Below are positions 9,177 through 18,248 of a stretch of DNA of 35,509 nt, in pieces; position 1 is the first letter of the stretch, and every line of letters begins with the position of its first letter. Under the pieces are notes generated by a model. It was not told the DNA's origin, did not search any database, and was given only the letters and a program-made list of their open reading frames with translations. The DNA lies in assembly GCF_020075705.1 (NCBI RefSeq), contig NZ_JAIQUM010000057.1:1-35509 (forward strand), read 5' to 3'. The DNA comes from Metabacillus rhizolycopersici (lineage in GTDB: Bacteria > Bacillota > Bacilli > Bacillales > Bacillaceae). The position numbers were made by a program, and so were the translations under genes.

Positions 9177-9317
9177 AATAAAGTTGTTTAAAAAACGCCA
9201 GTCATGTTATTCAACAATCGGGCGCTATTGTTGAATAAACAACTATATTTTTAACCCCGTCCTAAATTTAGAACGGGGTTATGCTTGTTTGAGCTTTTAG
9301 AATTAAATAACTTTATT
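9177..9317. repeat. MITE-like palindromic repeat, copy 1
   Basis: The element has imperfect terminal inverted repeats: AATAAAGTTGTTTA at 9177-9190 against AATTAAATAACTTTATT at 9301-9317. Inside are a perfect 12-bp stem (9207-9218 with 9227-9238) and the hairpin AACCCCGT/ACGGGGTT (9253-9260, 9273-9280), which may terminate glmS transcription. The right half aligns with copy 2 near 18085-18158 over ~75 nt, with the shared run AATTTAGAACGG. No transposase is present. It looks like a small non-autonomous mobile element; the family is not recognised. Confidence 0.6.
9253..9290 (+). terminator. Hairpin acting as possible glmS terminator
   Basis: AACCCCGT (9253-9260) pairs ACGGGGTT (9273-9280) around CTAAATTTAG, itself a palindrome. 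The following T-run is poor (ATGCTTGTTT), so termination may be inefficient. It lies inside the repeat element described at 9177-9317. Confidence 0.5.
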
Positions 9318-9420
9318 GTCTTTTTACAAAATCTATCTAGAGTAAGGTATTTCTTATTTGACAAATTATGAAAAAAATACATTTAAAACATTCAATCAAT
9401 GCGATCATTTTTTCCTTTCT

Positions 9421-10182
9421 TTAAGGGGAGATTCCAGAAGATTCTGGAATTAGCTGTGTTGAATGGTAGAGCAATTCAGATACAGTTACACTTTTATACC
9501 CATTCTTGTCTAAATAGTCCAAAATGTTATCTAATGCTTTAACTGTCGAACTGGTTTGAGTATATTCACTACCATACCAATCATGAAAAAGAATGATATT
9601 GCCTGGCTTTACTCCCTTTTTTATATAACTAGATATTTGATTTGCCGGAGGATTTGTCCAATCACGGGAATCTTGATCCCATGACCATAATACGACCGTT
9701 TTATCATGTTTTAAAGCTGTATTGATAATTACATCATTATAAAAACCTCCTACAGGCCGATAAAGTGCTGGTTTTAAATCAGTGAATTGCTTAATTATTT
9801 TATCTGTTTCATCTAATTCGGATGATAGTTTTGCCGAGGCTATATTTCCATAAAGATGATGGAAAGTATGATTAGCAATTTCGTGCCCCTCGTTCACTTC
9901 TCTTTTTAAAAGATCAGGAAATCTAACTACTTTATTGCCAGCTACAAAAAAGGTAGCTTTCGCATCATGCTTTGCCAATATATCAAGTATTTGTGGGGTC
10001 AGAACAGGGTGAGGTCCATCATCGAAAGTAAGGGCAACTAACTTTTCCTTTGTGTTTACTTCCCAAATAACACGCCCTGTTTTTTCATATGCTTCTCGAT
10101 TTTGAGTGGATGCATCTACATTTACTTGAAAGCAGAATAAAGGAATTAAGAAAAGAATGGTATTGAACAAAATTTTTTTCAT
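9421..10182 (-). CDS. Secreted polysaccharide deacetylase (NodB domain, CE4)
   Basis: The protein is 253 aa with an N-terminal signal sequence (about residues 1-25, ending near NVDA). The NodB-homology domain removes N- or O-acetyl groups from polysaccharides such as peptidoglycan or chitin-like polymers. Motif 1 TFDDG has the catalytic D54 and metal ligand D55; motif 2 is H105-T-F-H-H109; later motifs are YRPVGG and ILFHDW. No transmembrane anchor remains after cleavage, so it is probably exported. It stands alone on the minus strand, and TAGGAG precedes the start. B. subtilis has several paralogues (PdaA, PdaB, YheN, YxkH types), and I cannot assign it to one of them. Confidence 0.9.
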   Translation of the reverse strand: MKKILFNTILFLIPLFCFQVNVDASTQNREAYEKTGRVIWEVNTKEKLVALTFDDGPHPVLTPQILDILAKHDAKATFFVAGNKVVRFPDLLKREVNEGHEIANHTFHHLYGNIASAKLSSELDETDKIIKQFTDLKPALYRPVGGFYNDVIINTALKHDKTVVLWSWDQDSRDWTNPPANQISSYIKKGVKPGNIILFHDWYGSEYTQTSSTVKALDNILDYLDKNGYKSVTVSELLYHSTQLIPESSGISP

Positions 10183-10461
10183 TGGATACGCTCCTACTTT
10201 ATGATGAACTTATTCTTTGATTTCTTTATTGAAAATATTTATCTAAAACAGATTATTAAGTGTTTTTAGGATCTAGTCGTTTCATGGTACGGAGATTTTA
10301 TGCAATAGAAAGGGGGATACTTCCATAATACGGATATTTAATGGAGGGAATATCAGAGAAATGATCAAATTTTTTCAAAACATGCTCTTTCCTTTTATTC
10401 ATTATCAGTATTAATTTGATCAAACTTTATTCGAAGTGTGGGTTATTCTTTTGGAATGGAA

Positions 10462-10719
10462 TCAGTATTTTTCAGCTATGATTCCTGCAAACTCTCTTGT
10501 CTCCTTTTTCGTCCATAAGTAGTCTTCAGATTCAAGTATTTGAGCACAACCGCCTATGGAGGACAGCGGTGTTTTTAAATCATGAGAAAGACCACTTATC
10601 CATTCTTCTCTAGTTTGAGTCATTTTCCTGCACTCAGTTTCGTTTTGTTGTAAGGCCGCTGTTAATTGTACAAGGGTTGTAATCAGATACTTATACAACC
10701 AGTATTTCCTTTTGAGCAT
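10462..10719 (-). pseudogene. Histidine kinase fragment (HisKA only)
   Basis: An 85-codon open frame holds only the dimerisation and phospho-acceptor part of a sensor kinase. The H-box reads GLSHDLKTPLSSIGG, the start of a HisKA domain with the usual downstream helix. Both the N-terminal sensor/membrane part and the C-terminal ATP-binding domain are missing, and I see neither in any frame of the flanks (10183-10461 and 10720-11100). No response regulator is adjacent. It is best read as the remains of a deleted two-component gene. The 279-bp gap toward the deacetylase shows nothing else. Confidence 0.7.
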
Positions 10720-11200
10720 AGCTCACTCTGGATAGGTTTTTGTCTTCAAGTGATTACTAAACATCATCGAATGAAAGTAGAAAATAATTTTTAAACAACT
10801 TTATGTTTACACCGCCTAGATTTGAGGACAGTGTAATACGTATTTGAGGTTCCAAATGCATAAAACTTTCTTGTCAATGCACACGAGTGTTTCATCATAT
10901 AAAGTCGTTTAAAAAGCACACGTCTTCGATTACAATAAATGTATTCAAACATGTGTTTTTTTAGTGTCAGAATTTCTAAGTTTAAGCTTCGAGAATTGTT
11001 CAGTACTTGAAAGAAAATCGTGGACAAGGGGAACTCTCTAATTATAAGCCATGGAATAATACTTGAATAAATATTGGCAAAGGGGAAAAGCAATCGACGC
11101 ATTGCTTCCTGACTATAAAAACTCAGGAGCGAAAGGTATGGAAAGGGAAGCTTGTGAAAGAAAATGAGGCAGACAAAGAAAACGCCATTGAGGTGAAGAG
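10720..11200. other. Gene-free stretch with repeat-end sequences
   Basis: No supportable gene is visible. TTAAACAACTTTATG (10791-10805) and ATAAAGTCGTTTAAAAA (10899-10915) resemble the ends of the palindromic repeat at 9177-9317 and face away from each other. The 103-codon frame on the minus strand between them has no ribosome binding site and odd composition, and is left out. The last ~90 nt before malK may hold its promoter, but no clear -35/-10 pair is seen. Confidence 0.5.
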
Positions 11201-12802
11201 ATGAAAAAGGGAAAATGGAGTTTGCAGGCGACTATCACAATTTTTGTGTGCGCTGTAGTAGTTCTTTCGCTATTAATCACTGATTTGCTTATCAGTCAAA
11301 CTGTGGCTGAGAGCATTGAAGACAGTCAGGCTGAAAAAGCGGGAAATGCATCCCGAATGATGGCACGTTCACCACTTGTGATAGAAGCATTGAGCAACCC
11401 GGAAGACGAAAGAGAATTACAAAGATTTGCTAGCGACATACAATCTGTGACAAATGTACAATTTGTTGTAGTAATGGATATGAAGGGAATTCGTAAATCC
11501 CATCCCGATCCCAATAAGATAGGAAAGAGATTTGTTGGGGGAGATGAGGAAGCGGTTTTAAAAGGAAAAGAGCATGTCTCGATTTCAAAAGGTACATTAG
11601 GCCATTCTTTGCGTTCTTTCACGCCGGTATTCGATGCGAATGGAAAGCAGGTAGGAGCGGTAGCGGTGGGCATTTCTCTTGATAAGGTCAATGAAGCCGT
11701 TGAGAGAAGTCATGAGAATATATATGCAGGAACGATCTTTGGTATCTTAACGGGAATTATGGGAGCAGTCATTTTGGCAAGGTATATTAAGAGAATTTTA
11801 TTTGGGCTTGAGCCTATTGCGATTGCAAGGCTGCTTGAGGAGCGAAGTGCCATGTTACAATCAGTACGTGAGGGGATTATAGCAGTAGATCAGGATTCAA
11901 GAATTACTCTTGTAAATAAGGCAGCATTATTGCTTTTGCAAAAAGCGGGTTTAGATGAAAATCCTGTTGGAAAGAAGATAGATGCAACTATAGTTACCTC
12001 AAGGTTAAGTAGAGTATTGCAAACTGGACAAGCTGAATTGGATGAAGAACAAAGCTTAAAGGATGTTGTTTTGCTGGTCAATCGCGTCCCGGTATTTGTA
12101 GACAACAAAATTGTCGGCGCTGTGGCGACATTTCGGGACAAAACGGAAATCCGTCAGCTGGCTGAGCAGCTGACAGGCGTCCGTTTATATGCCGAGGCAC
12201 TTCGAGCGCAGTCCCATGAATTCATGAATAAACTTCATGTCATTCTTGGGATGGTTCACATGCGCTATTATGATAAGCTCGCCACTTATATAAGCGAGAT
12301 TGTCGACAACCGTAAAAATGAAATAGGTTTTATTGCAAGAAAAATAAAAGATCCCGTGCTGGCAGGTTTTTTAATCGGGAAGCTGAGCTATGCGAGGGAA
12401 ACGGGAGCTGAGCTTGTGATAGCATCAGAATTCCCATTGCCTGAACTAGAAGAAGCAGGCATTACACATGAGTTGATTACCATTATTGGAAATCTCATTG
12501 ATAACGCTCTAGAAGCGGTTGAAAACAGTTCATCCAAACGAATTGAAGTCCAGTTGGATTACTTAGATGAAATATTGACATTCGAGGTTAAAGATACAGG
12601 AATGGGCATGAGTGAGCAAATGCAAAACAACATCTTTCAAAAAGGCTTTTCGACAAAAGGAGAGGATAGGGGGTTAGGCTTACATTTGGTGAAGGAGAGG
12701 CTTGAAAAGCTGGCCGGCGAACTGGAAATTTCCTCTATAGAAGGGCAAGGTACTACGTTTGTTGTTTACATACCATACAAAAGTAAAGGTGATGTAAAAT
12801 GA
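11201..12802 (+). CDS. malK: Malate sensor histidine kinase MalK (YufL/DcuS-CitA type)
   Basis: This 533-aa membrane kinase is of the CitA/DcuS class. One membrane helix (about residues 9-31), a periplasmic-type Cache/PAS sensor loop (about 35-170) and a second helix (about 173-195) are followed by a cytoplasmic PAS domain, a SpoB-like phospho-acceptor helix with H339 in QSHEFMNKLH, and an ATPase domain with NLIDNALEAVEN, DTGMGM and RGLGLHLV. GAGGTGAAGAG precedes the ATG. It overlaps the response regulator by 4 nt (ATGA). The neighbouring malate transporter and malic enzymes support malate as the signal, as for MalK-MalR of B. subtilis. It is not the ABC ATPase of the same name. Confidence 0.9.
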   Translation: MKKGKWSLQATITIFVCAVVVLSLLITDLLISQTVAESIEDSQAEKAGNASRMMARSPLVIEALSNPEDERELQRFASDIQSVTNVQFVVVMDMKGIRKSHPDPNKIGKRFVGGDEEAVLKGKEHVSISKGTLGHSLRSFTPVFDANGKQVGAVAVGISLDKVNEAVERSHENIYAGTIFGILTGIMGAVILARYIKRILFGLEPIAIARLLEERSAMLQSVREGIIAVDQDSRITLVNKAALLLLQKAGLDENPVGKKIDATIVTSRLSRVLQTGQAELDEEQSLKDVVLLVNRVPVFVDNKIVGAVATFRDKTEIRQLAEQLTGVRLYAEALRAQSHEFMNKLHVILGMVHMRYYDKLATYISEIVDNRKNEIGFIARKIKDPVLAGFLIGKLSYARETGAELVIASEFPLPELEEAGITHELITIIGNLIDNALEAVENSSSKRIEVQLDYLDEILTFEVKDTGMGMSEQMQNNIFQKGFSTKGEDRGLGLHLVKERLEKLAGELEISSIEGQGTTFVVYIPYKSKGDVK

Positions 12803-13506
12803 TTCGTGTAATGATTGTAGAAGACGATCCAATGGTCGCAGAGTTTAATAAACGTTATTTGGAACAAGTCGGAGGCTTTGAGTTGGTGACTGTATGTTCT
12901 TCAGTAGATCAAGCAATGGGTGTGCTAGAGGAGCAAAGAATCGATATACTTTTATTGGACATTTTTATGCCGGGGGAAAATGGTTTAGCTTTACTTTCAT
13001 ATATCCGGGAGAATGAAAAAGAGATAGATGTCATTGTTATCTCCGCGGCTTCCGATATTGAAAGAATACAGAAAGCTTTGAGGTTGGGAGCAGTTGATTA
13101 TTTAATCAAGCCATTTGAATTTGAACGTTTTAATGCGGCGTTGTCCGCTTATCGAGAAAAAGCGGCATTTATTCAAAATCAGCATGTACTCAACCAAGAG
13201 GAATTAGATCAGCAGATTTTACGTAAAGAAGAAAAACGTCTCCCCGAGGGATTGCCTAAAGGGTTGACACAAGATACATTAAAGATGATTTGGAATGTAA
13301 TCACGGACATAAAAACAGCCCCTTTTTCAACAGAAGATGTGGTAAGCCGTACGGGAATTTCAAGGGTTTCAGTGAGGAAATACCTGAGATTTTTAAAAGA
13401 TATTGAGGTGCTTGATGTTAAAGTGGTTTATGGGATGGTAGGAAGACCGGTTTATCAGCACGAATTCAATAATGCCAAAGGCAATGTAATTAAACATTAT
13501 TTGTAA
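12799..13506 (+). CDS. malR: Response regulator MalR (CitB/DcuR family)
   Basis: This 235-aa protein has an N-terminal receiver domain with acidic pocket E8-D9-D10, phospho-acceptor D54 (LLLDIFMPG) and conserved K104 (LIKPF). A C-terminal helix-turn-helix region (about 155-225; FSTEDVVSRTGISRVSVRKY) is typical of the CitB/DcuR family. It overlaps malK by 4 nt and is followed by a terminator, so kinase and regulator form a two-gene operon. The likely target is the next gene, a malate transporter, and possibly the malic enzymes. I could not define its binding site from the sequence. Confidence 0.92.
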   Translation: MIRVMIVEDDPMVAEFNKRYLEQVGGFELVTVCSSVDQAMGVLEEQRIDILLLDIFMPGENGLALLSYIRENEKEIDVIVISAASDIERIQKALRLGAVDYLIKPFEFERFNAALSAYREKAAFIQNQHVLNQEELDQQILRKEEKRLPEGLPKGLTQDTLKMIWNVITDIKTAPFSTEDVVSRTGISRVSVRKYLRFLKDIEVLDVKVVYGMVGRPVYQHEFNNAKGNVIKHYL

Positions 13507-13533
13507 GCAACCAATTGGCTGCTTACTTTTTTT
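13503..13533 (+). terminator. Terminator after malR
   Basis: GTAAGCA (13503-13509) pairs TGCTTAC (13520-13526). The loop contains CCAATTGG, and a run of seven T follows. It begins inside the malR stop codon. Confidence 0.9.
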
Positions 13534-13625
13534 AATTACAAAAACACTTACATAAGTTAAATAAACTATTCATATTTCTACAAAACTACTAACATAAGGG
13601 TACAAGAAGATAGGAGGTCAGAGAA

Positions 13626-14969
13626 ATGGAACCAGCGAAAAAATTGCAAGCGCTTCCCTATGTGGAGCAAATGGAAGAGAAAAAAGGATTTTTATCTCGA
13701 TTCAATCAATTGAAGGTAGGGGTTATTCCATTACCTCTTTATTTAGTACTAGCGGCTATTGTTTATGCTGCATCTGTATACAATCAGCTCCCGCCAGACA
13801 TGATCGGCGGTTTTGCGGTCATCATGGTGATGGGAATGTTACTCGGAGACATCGGTATGAAAATTCCTATTTTAAAAGACATTGGGGGACCGGCTATTTT
13901 AGCGCTTTTAGTCCCGTCGATTCTAATGTTTTATAACCTGTTTAATCCGGCTGCGGTGGAAGCGGTCACAACATTAATGAAAACGTCCAACTTTCTTTAT
14001 CTTTATATTTCGTGTCTAGTTGCGGGCAGTATTCTTGGTATGAATCGCAAAGTATTAGTTCAAGGGTTTACAAGAATGTTTATTCCGCTTGTTCTTGGAA
14101 CCATTGCCTCTGTTGTTGTAGGTGTATTGGTGGGATCACTTTTTGGATATGAGATGAAGCACACGTTCTTTTATATCGTTGTGCCGATTATTGGGGGAGG
14201 AATCGGAGAAGGTATTCTGCCGTTATCACTAGCATACTCTCAAATTCTAGGGGAGTCTGCTGAATCATTCGTATCCCAGATGATTCCCGCAGCGGTTATC
14301 GGAAATATTATCGCAATTATTTGTGCAGGCTTAATGAAAAACTTGGGTGAGAGAAAACCAGAGCTTACAGGAAATGGCGTATTAGTCAAAACAAAGGGCG
14401 GAGATGGCATCAAAGAAGAAACAAACATCAACAAGCCTGTTGACTTTTCGTTAATGGGAGCAGGTTTACTTATCGCTTGCAGTTTCTTCATTTTCGGCGG
14501 ACTTGCCCATAAATTCCTTGGTATTCCAGGACCGGTTCTGATGATTGTAGCTGCAACATTGGTCAAGTGTCTTAAATTAATGCCGGTCAAAATGGAGCAG
14601 GGAGCATATCATTTGTATAAATTCGTCTCTACAAGCTTAACCTGGCCGCTTATGGTCGGTTTAGGACTTCTTTATATTCCGTTGGAAGATGTAGTGAAAA
14701 TTGTGACGCCGGCTTATGTGGTGATTTGCGCCGCTGTCGTGGTTGCAATGGTAGGAACAGGCTATATTGTCGGAAAATTCATGAAAATGCATCCGGTTGA
14801 TGCTGCGATTGTAACAGGCTGTCACAGCGGTTTAGGCGGAACGGGGGATGTAGCGATTTTGTCGGCTTCCAACCGTATGTCATTAATGCCGTTTGCACAG
14901 GTAGCGACAAGGCTTGGCGGTGCTTCCACGGTTATATTGGCAACGTTGTTAATGAAGCTGTTAAGTTAA
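13626..14969 (+). CDS. maeN: 2-hydroxycarboxylate (malate) sodium symporter, MaeN/CimH type
   Basis: This 447-aa polytopic membrane protein belongs to the 2-hydroxycarboxylate transporter family, whose members take up malate or citrate with sodium or protons. About eleven hydrophobic segments are visible. The two family re-entrant loops with GGxG are present: GGGIGEGILPLS (near 188-199) and CHSGLGGTGDVAIL (near 399-412). AGGAGGTCAG precedes the ATG. It lies between malR and two malic enzymes, which favours malate over citrate as substrate. The 90-bp upstream region is A/T rich and is the likely MalR target. A citrate or citrate/malate transporter cannot be excluded. Confidence 0.9.
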   Translation: MEPAKKLQALPYVEQMEEKKGFLSRFNQLKVGVIPLPLYLVLAAIVYAASVYNQLPPDMIGGFAVIMVMGMLLGDIGMKIPILKDIGGPAILALLVPSILMFYNLFNPAAVEAVTTLMKTSNFLYLYISCLVAGSILGMNRKVLVQGFTRMFIPLVLGTIASVVVGVLVGSLFGYEMKHTFFYIVVPIIGGGIGEGILPLSLAYSQILGESAESFVSQMIPAAVIGNIIAIICAGLMKNLGERKPELTGNGVLVKTKGGDGIKEETNINKPVDFSLMGAGLLIACSFFIFGGLAHKFLGIPGPVLMIVAATLVKCLKLMPVKMEQGAYHLYKFVSTSLTWPLMVGLGLLYIPLEDVVKIVTPAYVVICAAVVVAMVGTGYIVGKFMKMHPVDAAIVTGCHSGLGGTGDVAILSASNRMSLMPFAQVATRLGGASTVILATLLMKLLS

Positions 14970-15035
14970 AAAGCGAATGAATGAACAAAACAAAGCGATG
15001 TATATGAAAGGCTAGTCATAAAGGAGATTTTAACA

Positions 15036-16253
15036 ATGAACGAAACGAAGATTAGGGAAAAGGCATTACAACTGCATAAGCAACTTACAGGGAAATTTGA
15101 AATCGTGAGCAAAGTAGAAATCAATTCGGCTTATGATTTAAGCCTTGCCTATACACCAGGCGTAGCGGAGTCTTGCAAGGTCATTGCTGAAAACAACGAA
15201 GCTTCCTATGAACAAACAGCTCGGAGCAACCTGGTTGCAGTTATTACGGATGGAACAGCGGTATTAGGATTAGGAGATATCGGCCCAGCTGCAGCCATGC
15301 CGGTAATGGAGGGAAAAGCTGTATTGTTCAAGCAGTTTGCAGGAGTAGATGCTTTCCCTCTTTGCCTCGATACAAAAGATGCAGACGAGATCGTTCAAGT
15401 GGTTAAAGCACTGGAGCCAACGTTTGGCGGGATTAACCTGGAAGACATTGCAGCACCACGTTGCTTTGAAATCGAAGAGCGTCTTAAAAAGGAGCTGAAT
15501 ATTCCTGTATTCCACGACGATCAGCATGGAACGGCGATTGTTGTATTAGCGGCTCTCTTAAATGCTTTGAGACTTGTGAAAAAGAAGGCAGGTAAGATTA
15601 AACTTGTTCTTAACGGAGCAGGATCAGCCGGAATTGCGATTGCTAAATTGCTATTAACATCAGGCTTAAAAGATATTACGCTTGTAAGCCTCGAAGGCAT
15701 TCTTTGCCCGGGAGAAGAGTGGATGAATAGCAGGCAAGCTGCGATCGCGGAAGTAACAAATCTACAAAAAATGCGTGGAACATTAGAAGAGGCGATTGAA
15801 GGGGCAGATGTATTTATTGGTGTTTCTGGACCAGGAGCGTTGACTGGCGACATGGTCCAGAAAATGAATAAGGATGCGGTCGTGTTAGCACTGGCTAATC
15901 CAACACCGGAAATTTATCCGGAAGAGGCACTGGCAGCGGGAGCAGCTGTCGTAGGGACCGGTCGTTCCGATTATCCGAATCAGGTCAACAACGTACTCGC
16001 ATTTCCAGGGATTTTCCGCGGTGCTCTCGATGTACGGGCTACAGACATTACAGAGGAAATGAAACTCGCTGCTGCATACGCCATAGCGGAGCTTGTTTCA
16101 GATAGAGAATTGAACGCAGAATATATTATTCCAAACGCTTTGGATAAACGTGTGGCGTCAAGAGTGGCGGAGGCTGTTTCCGAAGCTGCCATTAAATCTG
16201 GTGTTGCCCAAACGTATCGTGTCTCTCAAAAGCAGCTAGAGACAATTGTCTAA
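15036..16253 (+). CDS. Malic enzyme (NAD(P)-dependent), first copy
   Basis: This 405-aa enzyme oxidatively decarboxylates malate to pyruvate in the cytoplasm. It belongs to the short bacterial malic enzymes such as B. subtilis YtsJ. Key residues are visible: catalytic Y39 (LAYTPGVAE), K94 (MEGKAVLFK), the metal/substrate segment [11 protein letters not shown] and the dinucleotide fold [15 protein letters not shown]. After the second beta strand of that fold the residue is Ser (TLVSLEG), where the second copy has Asp; an acidic residue there usually favours NAD, so cofactor preference may differ (inference). AAAGGAG precedes the start. It follows maeN by 66 nt. Confidence 0.93.
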   Translation: MNETKIREKALQLHKQLTGKFEIVSKVEINSAYDLSLAYTPGVAESCKVIAENNEASYEQTARSNLVAVITDGTAVLGLGDIGPAAAMPVMEGKAVLFKQFAGVDAFPLCLDTKDADEIVQVVKALEPTFGGINLEDIAAPRCFEIEERLKKELNIPVFHDDQHGTAIVVLAALLNALRLVKKKAGKIKLVLNGAGSAGIAIAKLLLTSGLKDITLVSLEGILCPGEEWMNSRQAAIAEVTNLQKMRGTLEEAIEGADVFIGVSGPGALTGDMVQKMNKDAVVLALANPTPEIYPEEALAAGAAVVGTGRSDYPNQVNNVLAFPGIFRGALDVRATDITEEMKLAAAYAIAELVSDRELNAEYIIPNALDKRVASRVAEAVSEAAIKSGVAQTYRVSQKQLETIV

Positions 16254-16292
16254 TATGAAACGGCTTTAGTTGCAATTTGAGTTCTTTCCCGG

Positions 16293-16319
16293 GAGGTACG
16301 AAGATTTCTTACCTCTTTT
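16293..16319 (+). terminator. Weak hairpin between the two malic enzyme genes
   Basis: GAGGTA-GAA pairs TTC-TACCTC across one mismatch, followed by TTTT. It lies 40 nt after the first malic enzyme gene. It could lower read-through into the second copy or stabilise the upstream mRNA. Confidence 0.5.
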
Positions 16320-16364
16320 GTGAAAATAAATATCTATTAAATTGAATAAAAGGAGAGACAGGAG

Positions 16365-17612
16365 ATGTCCACTTTACGTGAAGAAGCATTAAAGATGCAT
16401 AAGGAAAAACAAGGAAAGCTTGGTGTTCACTCGAAAGTTGCAGTACGCAATGCAAAAGATTTAAGCCTGGCTTATTCACCAGGCGTAGCAGAGCCCTGCA
16501 TAGACATTCACAAAGATGAAAGCAAAGTATATGACTACACCATGAAGGGGAATCTTGTTGCGGTTGTTTCAGACGGAACAGCTGTACTTGGCCTTGGAAA
16601 CATTGGCCCGAAAGCTGCCATGCCGGTTATGGAAGGGAAAGCATTGTTATTCAAATCATTTGCTGATGTGGATGCATTTCCTATTTGTCTGGATACAACT
16701 GACCCAGATAAAATTGTGGAAGTTGTCAAATTATTAGAGCCGACGTTTGGCGGAGTCAACTTAGAAGATATTGCGGCACCACAGTGTTTTGAGATTGAGG
16801 ATCGCTTACGAAAAGCTTGTAATATCCCGATTTTTCACGATGACCAGCATGGCACAGCCATTGTAACCGCTGCGGGGTTAATAAACGCTTTAAAATTAGC
16901 TAACAAAAGGATTGAAGATATTCGTGTTGTAGCAAACGGGGCGGGTGCTGCAGGAGTGGCGATTGTTAAGCTACTTCTTCATATGGGTGTAAAAGATGTC
17001 ATTTTATGTGATACAAAAGGAATCATTTACGAAGGCCGCCCAGTGGGAATGAATCCATTTAAAGAGGAAATGGCCCGCATTACCAATAGAGAGCAAAAAC
17101 AAGGGACATTAGCAGATGCGCTTGTGGGAGCAGATGTATTTGTAGGGGTATCAGCTGCAGGTGCCGTTACGAAAGAAATGGTGCGTTCCATGAATCATGA
17201 TTCAATCATTTTCGCCATGGCTAATCCGGTACCAGAAATTATGCCACAGGAGGCAAAAGAAGCGGGAGCACTGGTAGTAGGAACAGGACGTTCTGATTTT
17301 CCGAACCAGGTCAATAACGTACTCGCATTCCCTGGCATTTTTCGTGGAGCTTTAGATGCTCATGCAAAAGAGATCAATGAAGAAATGAAGCTAGCGGCTG
17401 TTTATGCGATTGCTGGATTAATTGCAGAGGAAGACCTTCATATCGATTATGTCATCCCAGATCCATTTGACCGCAGAGTGGCTGCCTATGTAGCCGCAGC
17501 AGTTGCTGACGCTGCAATGGAAACGGGTGTTTCGCAAAAGCATGTAAATGTAGAAGAAATCAAAAAGAGTCTATTAGCCCTAGCAGAAGAACAACAAGCT
17601 GCTTTTGTATAA
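16365..17612 (+). CDS. Malic enzyme (NAD(P)-dependent), second copy
   Basis: This 415-aa paralogue of the preceding gene is clearly homologous over the full length. Catalytic Y37 (LAYSPGVAEP), K92 (MEGKALLFK), [11 protein letters not shown] and ANGAGAAGVAIVKLL are all present, so it should be active. It has Asp after the second beta strand (ILCDTKG) and a C-terminal extension of ~10 residues. AAAGGAGAGACAGG precedes the ATG. Two adjacent malic enzymes next to a malate transporter point to a dedicated malate-to-pyruvate route, perhaps with one copy feeding NADH and the other NADPH (inference). Confidence 0.93.
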   Translation: MSTLREEALKMHKEKQGKLGVHSKVAVRNAKDLSLAYSPGVAEPCIDIHKDESKVYDYTMKGNLVAVVSDGTAVLGLGNIGPKAAMPVMEGKALLFKSFADVDAFPICLDTTDPDKIVEVVKLLEPTFGGVNLEDIAAPQCFEIEDRLRKACNIPIFHDDQHGTAIVTAAGLINALKLANKRIEDIRVVANGAGAAGVAIVKLLLHMGVKDVILCDTKGIIYEGRPVGMNPFKEEMARITNREQKQGTLADALVGADVFVGVSAAGAVTKEMVRSMNHDSIIFAMANPVPEIMPQEAKEAGALVVGTGRSDFPNQVNNVLAFPGIFRGALDAHAKEINEEMKLAAVYAIAGLIAEEDLHIDYVIPDPFDRRVAAYVAAAVADAAMETGVSQKHVNVEEIKKSLLALAEEQQAAFV

Positions 17613-17676
17613 ACCTGGTTTAAAAACATCGTATTTATTATTTGTTTTATGACAAATAAAGAAATTTAAAAATAAC

Positions 17677-17691
17677 AATAAAGTTGTTTAA
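17677..17691 (+). repeat. Isolated end of the palindromic repeat family
   Basis: AATAAAGTTGTTTAA is identical over 14 nt to the left end of the element at 9177. No matching right end follows before the Spo0E-like gene, so it may be a solo end or the outer left end of a decayed copy reaching to 18158. Confidence 0.45.
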
Positions 17692-17809
17692 TAGTACATG
17701 TGTAAGCGAAAAGATTAAATAAATATAAGTCTTCATCGATCTGTGGATCAGAGAAAGGATTTTGTTAATAACTAATTTAAGATAATGGGTGAGTGATTAA
17801 GGGGGGTGT

Positions 17810-17992
17810 ATGATCTTTATAGAGTTAGATGAATTAGAATACAGAATCGATCAACTGAGAAGAGAATTGATTCAGATTGTTAAAACAACTGGCTTAAATA
17901 GTCGTGAGACCATTTATTGCAGTCGGAAATTAGACCAACTCATCACGATCTATCAAAAATCTTCTTATAACAAAATAGCAATATGTTGTTGA
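17810..17992 (+). CDS. Spo0E-like aspartyl-phosphate phosphatase
   Basis: This 60-aa protein fits the Spo0E-like family, small helical phosphatases that remove phosphate from the sporulation regulator Spo0A. It forms two amphipathic helices: residues ~5-25 (LEYRIDQLRRELIQIV) and ~30-50, with the family-type segment S-R-K-L-D-Q-L-I followed by Y. The SxxxD signature appears as S38-R-K-L-D42. AAGGGGGGTG stands directly before the ATG. It is a single gene between the malic enzymes and a palindromic repeat. It suggests an endospore-forming host. The C-terminal tail (YNKIAICC) is not conserved in the family as far as I know. Confidence 0.8.
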   Translation: MIFIELDELEYRIDQLRRELIQIVKTTGLNSRETIYCSRKLDQLITIYQKSSYNKIAICC

Positions 17993-17996
17993 ATGG

Positions 17997-18158
17997 CAAT
18001 AAAGTCGTTTGAACATTAACATTATAAACAACTTTATTACCGTTATTTGCGAATTTATCTTCTTGTTACGATCGGAATTAAACAACTTATTTTTTATTTG
18101 ATCTGAATTTAGAACGGTTTTATGCGAGTTTGACACTTCAAAATTAAATGACTTTATT
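17997..18158. repeat. MITE-like palindromic repeat, copy 2
   Basis: The left end CAATAAAGTCGTTTGAA (17997-18013) is inverted against AATTAAATGACTTTATTG at the right (to ~18159). A further inverted end AAACAACTTTATT lies inside at 18026-18038, making a short palindrome with the left end. The right ~75 nt align with copy 1 (AATTTAGAACGG, then TTATGC, then ATTAAAT-ACTTTATTG). The ends of the two copies share substitutions (GTCGTTT here, GTTGTTT in copy 1) that keep each copy's own ends complementary. Confidence 0.55.
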
Positions 18159-18248
18159 GTTACTGTACAGGATTGTTGAAAGACAAAAAGGTTGTGAACT
18201 ATCTTAAATATTGCTAATCAACAATATCCATAAAAAACTTGAACAGGT

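Noticed and set aside
10361..10414. A 17-codon plus-strand frame with GGAGGG upstream
   Set aside because: It is too short and A/T-biased to support, with no similarity that I recognise.
10791..11102. A 103-codon minus-strand frame
   Set aside because: It has no ribosome binding site and low-complexity, Tyr/Arg/Phe-rich composition, and its ends coincide with repeat-end sequences.
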